In this document: positions 24,910-34,800 of the stretch, in pieces | Numbering within the stretch: the first letter of the stretch is position 1 | How the letters are laid out: every line of letters starts with the position of its first letter | NCBI RefSeq assembly: GCF_023151555.2 | Contig: NZ_CP100427.1 | Coordinates: forward strand, 1 to 64,000 | Length of the DNA stretch: 64,000 nucleotides | From: Photobacterium sp. CCB-ST2H9 | GTDB lineage: Bacteria > Pseudomonadota > Gammaproteobacteria > Enterobacterales > Vibrionaceae | Reading direction: 5' to 3' | Program-made: the position numbers and the translations under genes | The notes under the pieces: model-generated | What the model saw: the letters and a program-made list of their open reading frames with translations, nothing else | What the model was told of the DNA's origin: nothing | Databases searched by the model: none

Positions 24910-25815
24910 CTATCCTTTCTGGGGAGAATTCAGTTGCTTATAGCGCTTTTCAACCAAATAGAATGTCTCTCCCCCCTTTCGAGCAAAGGAGCCAGACAGG
25001 AAACCGATTGATTCCAGCTTTTGAAGTCCCAGCTTGATACGCCGGTTAGCCTCTTTTACAGAAGATCCAAGCTGAAGCCGATCCCTTAATCTCTCGAACG
25101 AAACTGGTACTGGATTCTCAGGAAGGGCCACAAAGTACAGATACAAGCATTGCGCCACTTCAGCCCTCGGGAGCTTCTCCAAGACCTTCAGGCTAACAAG
25201 AACCTGGAAATCCAACCGATACATGTCCCAAAGCTTCTCATCTGCCATCAACAAAACACGATCTTCGATTTCGTCGAACTCCGCTTTAAGTAGCATGCCT
25301 GTATGAACACCCTTCACGGCGCCTTTTCGAAGGAATGATATTTTTTGACTTTGAATCCTGCCCAGAGATTCTCCGATTTGGCGTCGTAAGTTCTTGTCAA
25401 ACCGTCTACTTGGGTATCCGCACGACTTCGCAAACTCACTAAACTTCAGATTGATTGTATTGGAAGAAGCCCCGTATTTGCTGAAGGACAAGACAATACC
25501 ACACCAGACTTTGAAATCAGTTTCCACATTGAGCTTTTCACCTTTAACCGTGACTTGCTCATATCCCTCCGTCTGACAGATCTCCAGATCACGAAGGTCA
25601 TCGGATAAATCCATTTCAACATATTTGTTGGGTGTTCTTCGACCAATTGGAGTAAACACCCCTGTCCGCAGCAGAACATTAGGCTGAACGCTGGTCGTTG
25701 TATTGCAATGCAAAGCCCTTTCAGAGGTTACGATCTCAGAACCAGGTATTACACTAGATTCAAGTTGAAATTCTTCCACAAAATTGTCCACTTCAGCTGT
25801 GATTTTCTTGTGCAT
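24910..25815 (-). CDS. repA: RepA-type iteron-binding replication initiator
   Basis: 301 residues from ATG 25815; the longer TTG start would overlap the first iteron. The N-terminal segment VLLRTGVFTPIGRRTP and the following tandem winged-helix-like domains (NTINLKFSEFAKSCGYP ... FERLRDRLQLGSSVKEANRRIKLGLQKLESIGFL) fit plasmid Rep proteins that bind direct repeats. Iteron arrays lie on both sides, with DnaA box and GATC repeats beyond, so this is the initiator of a low-copy plasmid origin. The promoter probably lies within iteron cluster B, allowing autorepression. Confidence 0.8.
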   Translation of the reverse strand: MHKKITAEVDNFVEEFQLESSVIPGSEIVTSERALHCNTTTSVQPNVLLRTGVFTPIGRRTPNKYVEMDLSDDLRDLEICQTEGYEQVTVKGEKLNVETDFKVWCGIVLSFSKYGASSNTINLKFSEFAKSCGYPSRRFDKNLRRQIGESLGRIQSQKISFLRKGAVKGVHTGMLLKAEFDEIEDRVLLMADEKLWDMYRLDFQVLVSLKVLEKLPRAEVAQCLYLYFVALPENPVPVSFERLRDRLQLGSSVKEANRRIKLGLQKLESIGFLSGSFARKGGETFYLVEKRYKQLNSPQKG

Positions 25816-25819
25816 CTGA

Positions 25820-25947
25820 CCCAATTAGAATACACCTCAATAACCCAATTAGAGCACACCACGAACCCAATTAGAACCACCAGCACCCCATTTTGAACAC
25901 ACCTTAAACCTAATTAGAATACACCACAAACCCAATTAGAATACACC
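25820..25947. repeat. iteron cluster B (6 direct repeats), origin
   Basis: Six repeats of CCCAATTAGAATACACC-type sequence start at 25820, 25844, 25866, 25887, 25909 and 25931, spaced 21-24 bp and all in one orientation. They sit between the repA start and the GATC-repeat/DnaA-box segment, the layout of an iteron-type origin. Confidence 0.9.
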
Positions 25948-25990
25948 CCATTTCGCGCTAGGCCTTGATATCACTGGCCTAAAAGGGGTA

Positions 25991-26058
25991 GGGATCTATT
26001 AAGGATCTAATTGGTACTATAAAAGGATCTATAAAAAGGATCTTATTTTTGGGATCTA
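25991..26058. other. GATC-repeat, AT-rich unwinding region of origin
   Basis: Five A/G-GGATCT repeats with GATC at 25993, 26004, 26026, 26039 and 26053 in 64 bp of AT-rich DNA. In P1 oriR a similar set of GATC repeats is the Dam-methylation-controlled melting region. Sequestration by SeqA is a likely control here (inference). Confidence 0.75.
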
Positions 26059-26069
26059 GCGCATGTATA

Positions 26070-26078
26070 TGTGGATAA
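26070..26078 (-). promoter_or_regulatory. consensus DnaA box
   Basis: TGTGGATAA, the exact complement of TTATCCACA, next to the GATC repeats. Together with the iterons this completes a DnaA-assisted plasmid origin. Confidence 0.8.
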
Positions 26079-26243
26079 CTGCAAGCAGTTACCGCACATA
26101 CACACACGAAAAATGATAATTTTTTTGTCTTTTTAAAAAAATCATCAACATAAACATATGCTACACAGGTCTACCGTTAGAGACACTACCCGCTACTAGT
26201 GCTAACTATCATCTATTAAACCCATACCCAAAGAGGTGTTTAC

Positions 26244-27479
26244 ATGACCAGTTGGCAATCACTCTGTATCTTGGGGTTTATTCTTGCCCCTTTCACCACA
26301 TCAGCTTCAAGCTCTTGTGATGCATCAAATGACTTTGGAGACACATGCTCAATATCTTGTCCGGAAGGCGAAGCAGCTCAATGTACAGATGGTGGAGAAA
26401 GTCGGCAGCCTGAATGTGAATGCGAAGAAGATCCATCATCTTCTGACGAAGACATTCATACTTCTCGCGTTCTACTTTATCCCTATAAAGAAAGTAGTCT
26501 CATGGATAGTTTGGAGTATAAAACCGCAAGTAGTTCTGACTCTTCAGATTTAGATATTAGGCTTGAAACAGAAACAAATATTGAAGAAATTATTAATGCA
26601 AAGTTAAATGGTCTAAAGAACTATTATTTACGCGACCAATGTTATGAAAAAGTCGTTGGTAGAAAGTGTGAATATGAACCAATACCATGTATTGTTTCTA
26701 GTGTTGACCTTAATTATGAATTTGGATTGGCATTTGATTGCCCGCCCGTTAGTCATAAATCATGTTATGACGTTAAAGAAAATGTATGCAAAAAAATTTC
26801 CGGTAAATTAGAGTTAGGCCAAGGGATAAAAGTTCAAGGTGAGCCAGAAGTTCAAGTTACTAAAGATAGAATAAAAGCTATCCCGCAAGCAGCCATGGTA
26901 ATGACAACAAAATTCACCAATTGCTCAACTGAAAAACAAAGTTATACATTCAAGCATGATGAAGAGACAAGAACAGGTATTCTATACAGTAACACTGATA
27001 CGCTCAAGTCCAAGCAAGGACTTTCAATTAGTGCGAATGTTGGTATTAATGTCGGTTTTATTAAAGGTGGTATATCAGTTTCAAGAAGTGAGTCTAAAGA
27101 GGTTCAAGCCAGTAAGAGGAGTGATGAGTCAGAATATTTAACAAAAACATTCTCCTTTGCGGAGCCAGTTAAAGTGAGTGAGCTTACAAAATCTATTTCT
27201 GAACATTCTTTTTTGAAGCAATTTGCTGAAGCTCCGTATGAAGGTACAGTTGTAGTTGATGGTCCAATTAAATCTAATAAATCTGGAATAAATAAATTAT
27301 CTGATGTATTTCCTGAGGAAAAAGATAGAACGTTTAGATTCAAGGGGATTTTACGTGTTGAATATATGGCGGAAAATCACATTTCTGTTCTTACGCATAA
27401 ACTAAGCGAAGATGAGTGTAGAGGTAAATTTTTGGAGCGTGAAGATATCCCTAGTGTAATAACTGGGAATCAGTTGTAA
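26244..27479 (+). CDS. secreted Cys-rich protein, aerolysin/ETX-MTX2-like pore-forming toxin candidate
   Basis: 411 residues with a Sec-type signal (MTSWQSLCILGFILAPFTTSASS, cleavage likely near residue 23). A cysteine- and acid-rich region follows (about 24-75) with a Ser/Asp linker, then a mid part with more Cys pairs. Residues ~220-370 show the alternating Ser/Thr beta pattern of aerolysin-fold toxins: FTNCSTEKQSYTF, a strand pair SISANVGINVGFIKGGISVSRSES that could be the membrane hairpin, then YLTKTFSFAEPVKVSELTKS. The gene is strikingly AT-rich, lies alone between origin and a terminator, and looks newly acquired. Family placement is by pattern only; an immunity-like or adhesin role remains possible. 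Confidence 0.5.
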   Translation: MTSWQSLCILGFILAPFTTSASSSCDASNDFGDTCSISCPEGEAAQCTDGGESRQPECECEEDPSSSDEDIHTSRVLLYPYKESSLMDSLEYKTASSSDSSDLDIRLETETNIEEIINAKLNGLKNYYLRDQCYEKVVGRKCEYEPIPCIVSSVDLNYEFGLAFDCPPVSHKSCYDVKENVCKKISGKLELGQGIKVQGEPEVQVTKDRIKAIPQAAMVMTTKFTNCSTEKQSYTFKHDEETRTGILYSNTDTLKSKQGLSISANVGINVGFIKGGISVSRSESKEVQASKRSDESEYLTKTFSFAEPVKVSELTKSISEHSFLKQFAEAPYEGTVVVDGPIKSNKSGINKLSDVFPEEKDRTFRFKGILRVEYMAENHISVLTHKLSEDECRGKFLEREDIPSVITGNQL

Positions 27480-27486
27480 ATTTTTA

Positions 27487-27515
27487 GCGCCAGATATTAA
27501 TATCTGGCGCTTTTT
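27487..27515. terminator. strong bidirectional terminator
   Basis: GCGCCAGATATTAATATCTGGCGC is a perfect 24-bp palindrome followed by five T on the plus strand and preceded by AAAA-like sequence on the other. It separates the toxin-like gene from the minus-strand Dar operon. Confidence 0.8.
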
Positions 27516-27523
27516 ATTTACTT

Positions 27524-27862
27524 TTATGCTATCTGTTCTTGGTTAGACTTAAACCAATCAACCATACCGAGTGCTACTTCGTCTAAATGAAGGCCAAGCC
27601 CATATACTTTTGTCATTGTTTTCCGAAAATCTTGAGCACTTTGAATGTTAAACTCACGATCTTTAAATCTTTGTATCAATGATTTTTCTTGTGGCTCTAC
27701 TTGGGCTGTTTCAGAAGTAATCGGCGCTTTCAATAGCTTGTAGATTTCCAACCGACGCGATTTTGCTGTCATTCGCTCTTGTATTGAAAGCTCTTGATTG
27801 CTGACCTTTCGCTTAAGTTCAAATAACTCTACTTTTAGAGTAAGGCGCTCTTTTATGTTCAC
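27524..27862 (-). CDS. hypothetical protein, end of Dar-like operon
   Basis: 112 residues, helical and charged (coiled-coil-like first half LKVELFELKRKVSNQELSIQERMTAKSRRLEIYKLL). The C-terminal part (DFRKTMTKVYGLGLHLDEVALGMVDWFK) is more globular. Not recognised. It lies downstream of the DarA-like gene by 48 bp, so it may belong with virion-internal proteins. Confidence 0.5.
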   Translation of the reverse strand: MNIKERLTLKVELFELKRKVSNQELSIQERMTAKSRRLEIYKLLKAPITSETAQVEPQEKSLIQRFKDREFNIQSAQDFRKTMTKVYGLGLHLDEVALGMVDWFKSNQEQIA

Positions 27863-27910
27863 AATCTTTCTCCCACGGGTTTCTCAAACATGATCAGATA
27901 GGCCAATGGT

Positions 27911-30376
27911 CTAAATCCCTTGCGATTCCATCAGCGCGGTATGAGCATTAAATGCTTCTTCAAGCAATGCCATATGTTCATCTAATCCGTTCTCATTGAA
28001 GAAGGTCAATGCTTCCTCCAAAATCGTCATGCCAGCTTCCACGTCCTGATTTGACCCATCCCGAATACCTTTGAGTGCATCTACAAGCTGCTGCTCACGC
28101 TTAGAACCCTGTGGCTCCTGTGGCAGCGTTTCAGCTTCCAGGTCTGGGGTATCTACAGAAAGACTGTTTTTTTCGTCTGAGAGCGTTTCTGAAGGCTCTG
28201 TAACGTAGTTTTCGTTTATAGCTTCAATCACTTTCAATTTCTCAAACTCATCCATCGCATGATGCTCTTGCACGTATTTGATCAACTTCTGCGGGTGCTG
28301 AGTAGCTACTTGTGCCCAAGACTTACCAAACATGTTGATCTCATCAATGACGTTATACGTCTCCGAATTGAAATCAAAAATGCTTAAGCCACCAGCATGG
28401 ACGTGAGGGGCATTTGGATCATATGCAGCTTCCAATGTAATAGCGTCACTTAATGCACTGTTAAATGATGTTTTTCTTTTAGCATTGACCGCTTGTGTAG
28501 CTTGTTTTTGAACCGTTTTAGGCAACGATGGCCACAGTTCGGAGACTCGCTGCTTAGCAGTCTTCAGGTTTATCTCACCCATATTAAATTGATCATGGAT
28601 GAGCATTAGCTGAGTTTTTTCCGGGCCGGGTATCACGTCAGCATTTGTTGTTGGATTGAGTTCAGAGCCACTAGGTTGTCTTGGGGGGCCAGAAACAGCA
28701 CGCTCGACTTTGTTCTCGCCATATCCGATAACATCAATCAAAGACACTGCATTTGAATACTGTAAAAACTCAACTGCCTGGGTTAATGTCCCTGAACTTA
28801 CGGCGTTCGCCATTTCAACAATTTGATCAATACGAACCTGATCATGCTCGTCCTTGGCCTGGAATTTCGGCAATTCTTTGGTGAGCTTATTTAGAATTGT
28901 GCTTACCTTACCCGGGTCCTTCCTACTTGCAGCTGTGGCCATTTCTTTGGCAATTGATTTTAGTTTGGCTTTGGCATCTTTTGCCGTCTGACGGGCGGCT
29001 CGGGAATCTCCTGGCAGGAATCCAAAGATTTCATAGTCTTTAAACGTTGCGATTAATGTTTCTTCATCTGTCACATTATGATCGAGCAACAGCTGCAGAC
29101 TCGGGGCGAAGTCTGTCGCTTTTGGCATAAATAACTTGCCAGAGGTTAATCGGTATTGTGATATTGCATACGAAATCGCACGTTTGGTCTCACTGTCAGG
29201 CAAATTTGAAATGACATTGTCTGTGGTTATTCGGGTACCGGTTTCGGATAACGTTTTAATAACGTCAGTAACGTCACTGCCTGCAGGTTGTTCGCCTGAT
29301 TTCGAGAAGTCGTGTCCAGCAACAGCTCCAGATAGTTCTCCGACCGTTGTTTTTAACTGGGCGGCAATCTGCTCGTCGGTGAATTCATTCAAAGGGAATA
29401 GGGTTGTTTTCCCTTCAAAATTGATTAGGACCGAACGAGAGTCACCACGGCCGGAACGTGTGTCCTTACCTTTTGATGCCCATATCTCATTTAATGCTGA
29501 TTCACGCTGTTGGTTGGACAGGGAGTACTTCTCGGGTGAAGCCCCCAGTTGATTGGTCTCGGATTGCTGTTTTGACAGCGATTCAATTTCTTTTCTGAGT
29601 TTTTCCTGAAGTGAATTTTGACGGTCGATTCGCTCTTGAATAACCAGACTTTCCTGCTTTAAATCGTCTGCCTCTTTTTGTATTTGATTGACCTGATCGC
29701 TGGTATCCGCTATCGCTGACTCGATAACTTCGGTTTCTGATAACGCATTTTCCAGCTCGGTTTTTAATGCTCTTTTTTCACTCTGCTTCTCCGTGAAGGA
29801 AGCACTGTTTTTCTCAACTAAATTGGAGATAGATACAACCACTTGCTTCAGTGATATTTCTTTACCACCAGCTGGTGCAACAATATGGGTAATATCTTTG
29901 GAGTTCAGCATGAATCTGAATGCAATCAGGGTATCATCATCGTTGATAGTCAGTGGATCGTCGTCTGGCGCATGAAATATCACTGAGACTGACTGCCCAT
30001 CGGACAACTCAATCCGTCCGGTCATGATTGCAATATGACCGTTTTTCCTCGGTTTACTTGTTTCTACATCGCCAATTGTTAACACGCCGGTTCCAGTTAG
30101 GCTGGCATCCAATGAGCGCTTAAATGCCAACATTGTTTTCTTTAAACGCAATTTTTTTGTAGTGATTGCTTCCAGCATCAAATCATTGCTGGACTCCATA
30201 CCGTAGAATAATGTCGTGTCAATATCCTCCAACGAGCATGACTCCAACAAAAGCGAATCATCGGGCTCCGCTGAGAAAATTATATCTAATTCGTCTTGTT
30301 TCAGTCCCTGGGCGAAATGATCAATAACGTTCCTAACTGAAAAGGCATGACCAATTGAAATCGGCGATATTGTCAT
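27911..30376 (-). CDS. DarA-like virion-internal antirestriction protein
   Basis: 821 residues. The N-terminal ~200 residues resemble the DarA N-terminal domain of P1 and related mobile elements: LTGTGVLTIGDV, then GRIELSDGQSVSVIFHAP, DTLIAFRFMLNSKDITHIVAP and a VSISNLVEKNSASF helix. A coiled coil follows (about 205-285), then helical regions of unknown role and an acidic C-terminus. In P1, DarA is packaged and needed for DarB incorporation and for protection against type I restriction. The DarB-like protein at 15.7 kb supports this. The start has an ATGA overlap with the next gene upstream. Confidence 0.6.
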   Translation of the reverse strand: MTISPISIGHAFSVRNVIDHFAQGLKQDELDIIFSAEPDDSLLLESCSLEDIDTTLFYGMESSNDLMLEAITTKKLRLKKTMLAFKRSLDASLTGTGVLTIGDVETSKPRKNGHIAIMTGRIELSDGQSVSVIFHAPDDDPLTINDDDTLIAFRFMLNSKDITHIVAPAGGKEISLKQVVVSISNLVEKNSASFTEKQSEKRALKTELENALSETEVIESAIADTSDQVNQIQKEADDLKQESLVIQERIDRQNSLQEKLRKEIESLSKQQSETNQLGASPEKYSLSNQQRESALNEIWASKGKDTRSGRGDSRSVLINFEGKTTLFPLNEFTDEQIAAQLKTTVGELSGAVAGHDFSKSGEQPAGSDVTDVIKTLSETGTRITTDNVISNLPDSETKRAISYAISQYRLTSGKLFMPKATDFAPSLQLLLDHNVTDEETLIATFKDYEIFGFLPGDSRAARQTAKDAKAKLKSIAKEMATAASRKDPGKVSTILNKLTKELPKFQAKDEHDQVRIDQIVEMANAVSSGTLTQAVEFLQYSNAVSLIDVIGYGENKVERAVSGPPRQPSGSELNPTTNADVIPGPEKTQLMLIHDQFNMGEINLKTAKQRVSELWPSLPKTVQKQATQAVNAKRKTSFNSALSDAITLEAAYDPNAPHVHAGGLSIFDFNSETYNVIDEINMFGKSWAQVATQHPQKLIKYVQEHHAMDEFEKLKVIEAINENYVTEPSETLSDEKNSLSVDTPDLEAETLPQEPQGSKREQQLVDALKGIRDGSNQDVEAGMTILEEALTFFNENGLDEHMALLEEAFNAHTALMESQGI

Positions 30377-30993
30377 GATTGAGACTCCTGCAGTGTGGCC
30401 AGCTGTGTTTTTAAGTCAGCAGTCTCTTTTCGCTCTGCTTCAAGCTTGGCGGTTAGGTTTTTGTATTCTGCGTCTGCAGCTGTTTTATTGGCTCGTGCGG
30501 CGTCGAGAGCTTGTTCTACAACGGCTTTTGAAGCATTTAAGGCCGTGACTTGGTCACGAGCTTCCTGAAGCCGCGTAGAAAGCGGACGACTCAATGATTT
30601 GAACTTGGGAGCCTGGGACGCCCTTGCTGCCTTGGCTTGTAATGAATTGTCAAATTGGCTTTGATTCCGTTTCATCGTTTCAGTGAGACTTTTGGCGAAA
30701 CCCTTCTCCGTTGTTTCCTCTGGTACCGGCGCCGCACGGCCATTAAGCTTGATTTGATAAATATCACCTTCGGGACCTACAAATAGATCTACAAATTGAC
30801 CGTTTTCAAATGAAAGCCGGGCTTTTTTTGTATATTGGGAATCCTTCCTGATTTTTCTGTTTGTCGCATCCACACTGGCAACTGGAGCCCCAGCCTTTTT
30901 GAACTCATCTGTAAGTTTCTTCAGGCCTATTTCTGTTACATTTGCAGAGTCGACGACCAGGTATTTATCACCTCTGATGTTTGGATTACTCAA
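30373..30993 (-). CDS. Dar-associated protein, DUF-like N-terminus plus coiled coil
   Basis: 206 residues. Residues ~40-90 (YTKKARLSFENGQFVDLFVGPEGDIYQIKLNGRAAPVP) resemble the small beta domain that accompanies DarA/DdrB-type proteins in mobile elements. The C-terminal ~75 residues are a coiled coil with many Ala, Glu and Lys. It overlaps the DarA-like gene at one end and the membrane protein gene at the other, so it is translated with them. A virion-internal or assembly role is inferred. Confidence 0.5.
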   Translation of the reverse strand: MSNPNIRGDKYLVVDSANVTEIGLKKLTDEFKKAGAPVASVDATNRKIRKDSQYTKKARLSFENGQFVDLFVGPEGDIYQIKLNGRAAPVPEETTEKGFAKSLTETMKRNQSQFDNSLQAKAARASQAPKFKSLSRPLSTRLQEARDQVTALNASKAVVEQALDAARANKTAADAEYKNLTAKLEAERKETADLKTQLATLQESQS

Positions 30994-31408
30994 GGATAAA
31001 CTCCTTTTTTGCCTGGTTGATCAGGGGGAAAATTTTATACAGTGGGTTGATTCGACTTCCTGAACTTTCGATTTTTACATCCAGAACCCATACGCCAGGA
31101 TTAACCAGTTTTTTGTTGAAAAGCAGGTATTCTGAATTGGTGCCCACTTTAGAAAAATCTAACGTCCGTGTTTTTCCATTGATGACCGTCGTGGGGTTTT
31201 GCTTATCCCGTATGGTGTAACTTACTGTCGCGTTCTGCAGAATATGCTTAGTCCGGAAAGTCATACTGAATCGACAATACCGCTCATCGTCTTGTGATTT
31301 TTCGACTGCCAGCAGTTCAACTTGCCGGCGCCGTAAGACGAAACGGTCAACAACAGCTGCAATGATTAGGCACCCTCCGGTCAGAAGGTGTGATGTACTA
31401 ATAGTCAT
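30986..31408 (-). CDS. membrane-anchored periplasmic protein (possible spanin)
   Basis: 140 residues. One N-terminal hydrophobic segment (LLTGGCLIIAAVVDRFVL), then a beta-rich domain (ATVSYTIRDKQNP, GVWVLDVKIESSG) that would lie in the periplasm. It directly follows a LydA-like holin gene by a 4-bp overlap, so a lysis role such as an inner-membrane spanin or lysis regulator is likely but unproven. Confidence 0.4.
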   Translation of the reverse strand: MTISTSHLLTGGCLIIAAVVDRFVLRRRQVELLAVEKSQDDERYCRFSMTFRTKHILQNATVSYTIRDKQNPTTVINGKTRTLDFSKVGTNSEYLLFNKKLVNPGVWVLDVKIESSGSRINPLYKIFPLINQAKKEFILE

Positions 31409-31707
31409 TTTCTGATCCCCTTAAATGGATTTATTGCATCTTTTCTCAGCGCATTCTTCGCCAGCGCTAAACTGTCTGCGCCGTTGTTGCTGGCAAGTAA
31501 AACGAGCGCACAATTAATCGATGTATTGATTTCTTGTGACTCACCAATGAAACCGGTAACCAGACCGGCAACCAGCGCCAGTGTGATTTCTGCAGAAAAG
31601 TCCAAAAGCCCGCCTTTCAGTCGCCCCTCACGCCGGCCATGCAAATATGAACCAACACCTGAGAGCAGCGACAACAAACAAACTAGGACGCTTAGCTCAA
31701 CACTCAC
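31405..31707 (-). CDS. LydA-like holin
   Basis: 100 residues with three hydrophobic stretches (LSVLVCLLSLLSGVGSYL, DFSAEITLALVAGLVTGFIG, INCALVLLASNNGADSLAL) separated by the charged turn HGRREGRLKGG, the pattern of the LydA/superfamily III phage holins. Such proteins form inner-membrane holes that release lysozyme. First gene of the Dar/lysis operon. A second holin candidate is at 50773-51114 beside the lysozyme, so one of the pair could be an antiholin. Confidence 0.55.
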   Translation of the reverse strand: MSVELSVLVCLLSLLSGVGSYLHGRREGRLKGGLLDFSAEITLALVAGLVTGFIGESQEINTSINCALVLLASNNGADSLALAKNALRKDAINPFKGIRK

Positions 31708-31768
31708 AGAGTTAGCTCCTACCGAATATAAACTGCGATCTTATCAGTTAAAGTCAATCTGACAACTT

Positions 31769-31777
31769 TGTTAGGAA
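31769..31777 (-). promoter_or_regulatory. TTCCTAACA motif before holin/Dar operon
   Basis: Minus-strand sense TTTTTCCTAACAAAGTTGTC, 62 bp upstream of the holin start. It overlaps the T run of the terminator that follows the tail fibre gene, so termination and the next operon's control are packed together. Confidence 0.55.
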
Positions 31778-31803
31778 AAATTGAGCCCCATTCAAGGGGC
31801 TCT
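31775..31803 (-). terminator. terminator after tail fibre gene
   Basis: GAGCCCC/GGGGCTC hairpin with a 6-nt loop, followed on the minus strand by AATTTTT. Confidence 0.75.
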
Positions 31804-31806
31804 TGA

Positions 31807-34800
31807 TCATTTTGTTCTCACCCATATGTAGGCATTTCTTCGTTTACCCCTGACGTCCAATGTAACCTTGTCTGTACCGGATGGGTTAATTGAAATTGAA
31901 CCAGTTGCAGAAGATGTCTTATAGCTGCTGTTATGAATACGTATACCAATGGTTCGTGGGGAGCTTCGCCCAGTTTCGACCCATCCAGACCAACCATTGT
32001 CTGGCACAGCACGCTGAGCTAGGCCTGCATTGACTACCTCGGACGCAGTTAGGTAATCTGTTTTTTGATACAGATGGTAATGGTCATTGGCACTGGCGCT
32101 GTGGCCATGTTTTGGCACTGGTACAGCCGGATGATTTTCCCCTTCCATCAGCCCCAACTTTTTTTCGTCTGTCGTGCTGATCAAAACAAGGTCGTCTTCT
32201 TCCAGCTCCCAAACACCTGGGTATTCATAAGTTGATGGGTTATTTTTGTTAGTCGTATACAGGATATGACCTACCGGGAACATCTTGTCCAGCAGTGCAC
32301 GTGTAATCGTCTCTCGTGTAATTGACTCTACGACTTCATTTAGGGTTTTTCCCCCTAGTTTCTTTGAGTTTTCTGCGGTTGTTTTAATACCTAAAAACTT
32401 GCTATTGGATTCTTCTTTAGAGTAGGCATTTACGTCTGAGGCTTTTGGTTTATTGCCTGCGCTGTAAACCTTATAGCCATTTGAATAAACATGGCCACCT
32501 ACTGTATCAATGCTTTTGTCCTTATCTTCCAGGGTTAACATGACTGCATTTCGATCTATGCTGTCGTTGATTTTGAAGTCTTGGAAGAACGATTGAGCGT
32601 TTGTTACGGTCCAATCCAAGCTGTCGACATCGGCCTCGACCATGACGACAAAATCCTCATATGTGCTGCCATACTCAAGTCGAATACGATGAATCCCGAT
32701 ATCTGCATAATGAGACTTACTAATCAGAGTTAAATTGGGATTCTGGCCATAGGCACATGACGCGATAAACGTTACGCTGCTGTGATTTGCGGCCCGGCTT
32801 CCTCCAATTGTGAAAATCGCAGAGGCAGGGTTTCCCCCTTTAGCGGTGGCTATGCGATACCAAATCTTGTCCGGGGATTGAGTTACTGTTGCTCCTTGAA
32901 ATCCACGAGATGTTTCAAATTTAAACTTTGAATTCACTTCTCCAATTGAGTAAGCACCAATGACGGAAGGTTTTGGTAGATACCCCTCGTGAAAAATTCT
33001 GTTGTTTGATCCAACCCGCCAATCAGTGGAGCCATACCAACGTATCGAATTGCTCCATTGAGTTACGCCATTGCTATCAATTGGAGCCAGCTCTGTGTAG
33101 GAGTCAGTACCTAACAGCATCAGGCCTTTTGAATTTCCGGTACCTCTGGCCACAAGACTGTATGCAGAGACACTTCCTAATACAGAAACTGGCTTTTTAA
33201 CTGTCCCGCCATTTTCAGTAGATAATGCGTTTAGGTCTTCTGGTGTTGGCTTGTTGGATGGAGAATAAAACGCTTCGCCTTTACCATTCCTGAGTTTGAA
33301 CTCATCTTCATACGGCTCGATTGAGTCATTTATCTCTTTGTTAAGCACAGCCCCATTGTTTGGCCCGCCAACGGTCTTATACATCACTACCCTGAGTGAA
33401 TTTTTCTGAAAGACGTCGTGGGCAATGTTCTCTCCTGCAGGGGGATATTTAATTGCCTCTGTGGACCCGATAAATCGTAGTGTCGAGGACTGAGGGTTTT
33501 CGGCCGTCATCAGAGCAATCCACGGGACCCCTTCGTAGACACAGCGAACCAGTTTACACAGAGATACTGAGTCGCCGTATTGATGCAAACTGGCGATTGT
33601 ATTTGTGTGACCGGATTGAGCATTTATGTTCAGTGTATTCAGCCGTTGAGTTCCACCAGTCCTTTGGAAAACCAATTGGCCGAACACAGAACAAGCATCC
33701 AAAGTTTTTCCGTTGTTTCTGGCTGCATATGTTTTAGCGTCTGGTACTAAGAGGATCACTGACTGTAGGTAATCGTCTAAACCGCCTACAAATTTGTATC
33801 GGTTTAGAAATGCATCTCCGACGCCCAGCTCTGATGCTTTAGGGATATTGTTTGGACTGTATACCCGCTTACCTTGCTCTTTGACCAGTCCATCTGTGTC
33901 AGTAGATCCCAAGAATTTGACGTCTTTTGAACCGCGCTCAATTTGCATGAACGGTACGTCGACTTTGTTATGTCGTGTGCCAAGACAGCTGGTGTTACTT
34001 ACTTTATCTCCTTGGTATTCAATATAAAAACCATGCTCTCCTTTTACTTCGGTCATAGAGATTCGCTGTTTTTGGTTATCCCCTTTTTCAATTTGTAAAT
34101 CACCTTTTAGGATTCCACCTGTTTCTGGATACGCCCCGATGTCTTGAGGTTTTGGCTTATAGTTTTCAGCATATACGCGACTATCTGAAAGCCAAAGTTG
34201 CGCTTGTTCAGCAGCAATCAGACGTAATTCGCGGCGACTTGGTTCATTTCCAGTCCAAATCTCCCAGGTACTGTTTTGGACCACCTCATGGAAAATTGTA
34301 TTCGATTTCCCGCCCCTGAATTTTCTCAGCAGATTTCTATTGTTTTCACCAACCGTGGGTAAACTGACTCCCATATAAACATTTTGCTGGTGGTTCTCTA
34401 AGGAGCCGGTCATTTCGTCACCGTTGCGACTGACTGCTCCTACATCTTCAGGGGTAGGCTTGTTATTACCATCGTATATGACTGCCCAATCGGTCCATTT
34501 GACTGCAGGCGCTGCAGTCATATACCGAATGCATGATTTTCCTAAGTGGTTAATCCGCTGGGTCACTTTTGCGCCGGCTGCATGTATACGAGTGGTGACC
34601 TCAAGTGTCGCTGTTAATATCTGCGCACCTGGACCCAGGTCTGTGTTGATAAACTTCCCTGCCAGCGTGTAGGTGTTTTCCTCGGTTAGGTGGTTGAGGT
34701 CAAACGCACCGTCTGCATCAGGTTCGAAGCCATGGTGCCGTAACCAGGTAATAGCATCTAGCATGCAGAGTGGTACCCGGCCAGATACATTACCACCGAT

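Noticed and set aside
24666..25947. Repeats that could be mistaken for a CRISPR array
   Set aside because: Core repeats of 17 bp with 4-7 bp between them, mixed orientation, next to repA and a DnaA box: iterons, not repeat-spacer units. No cas genes.
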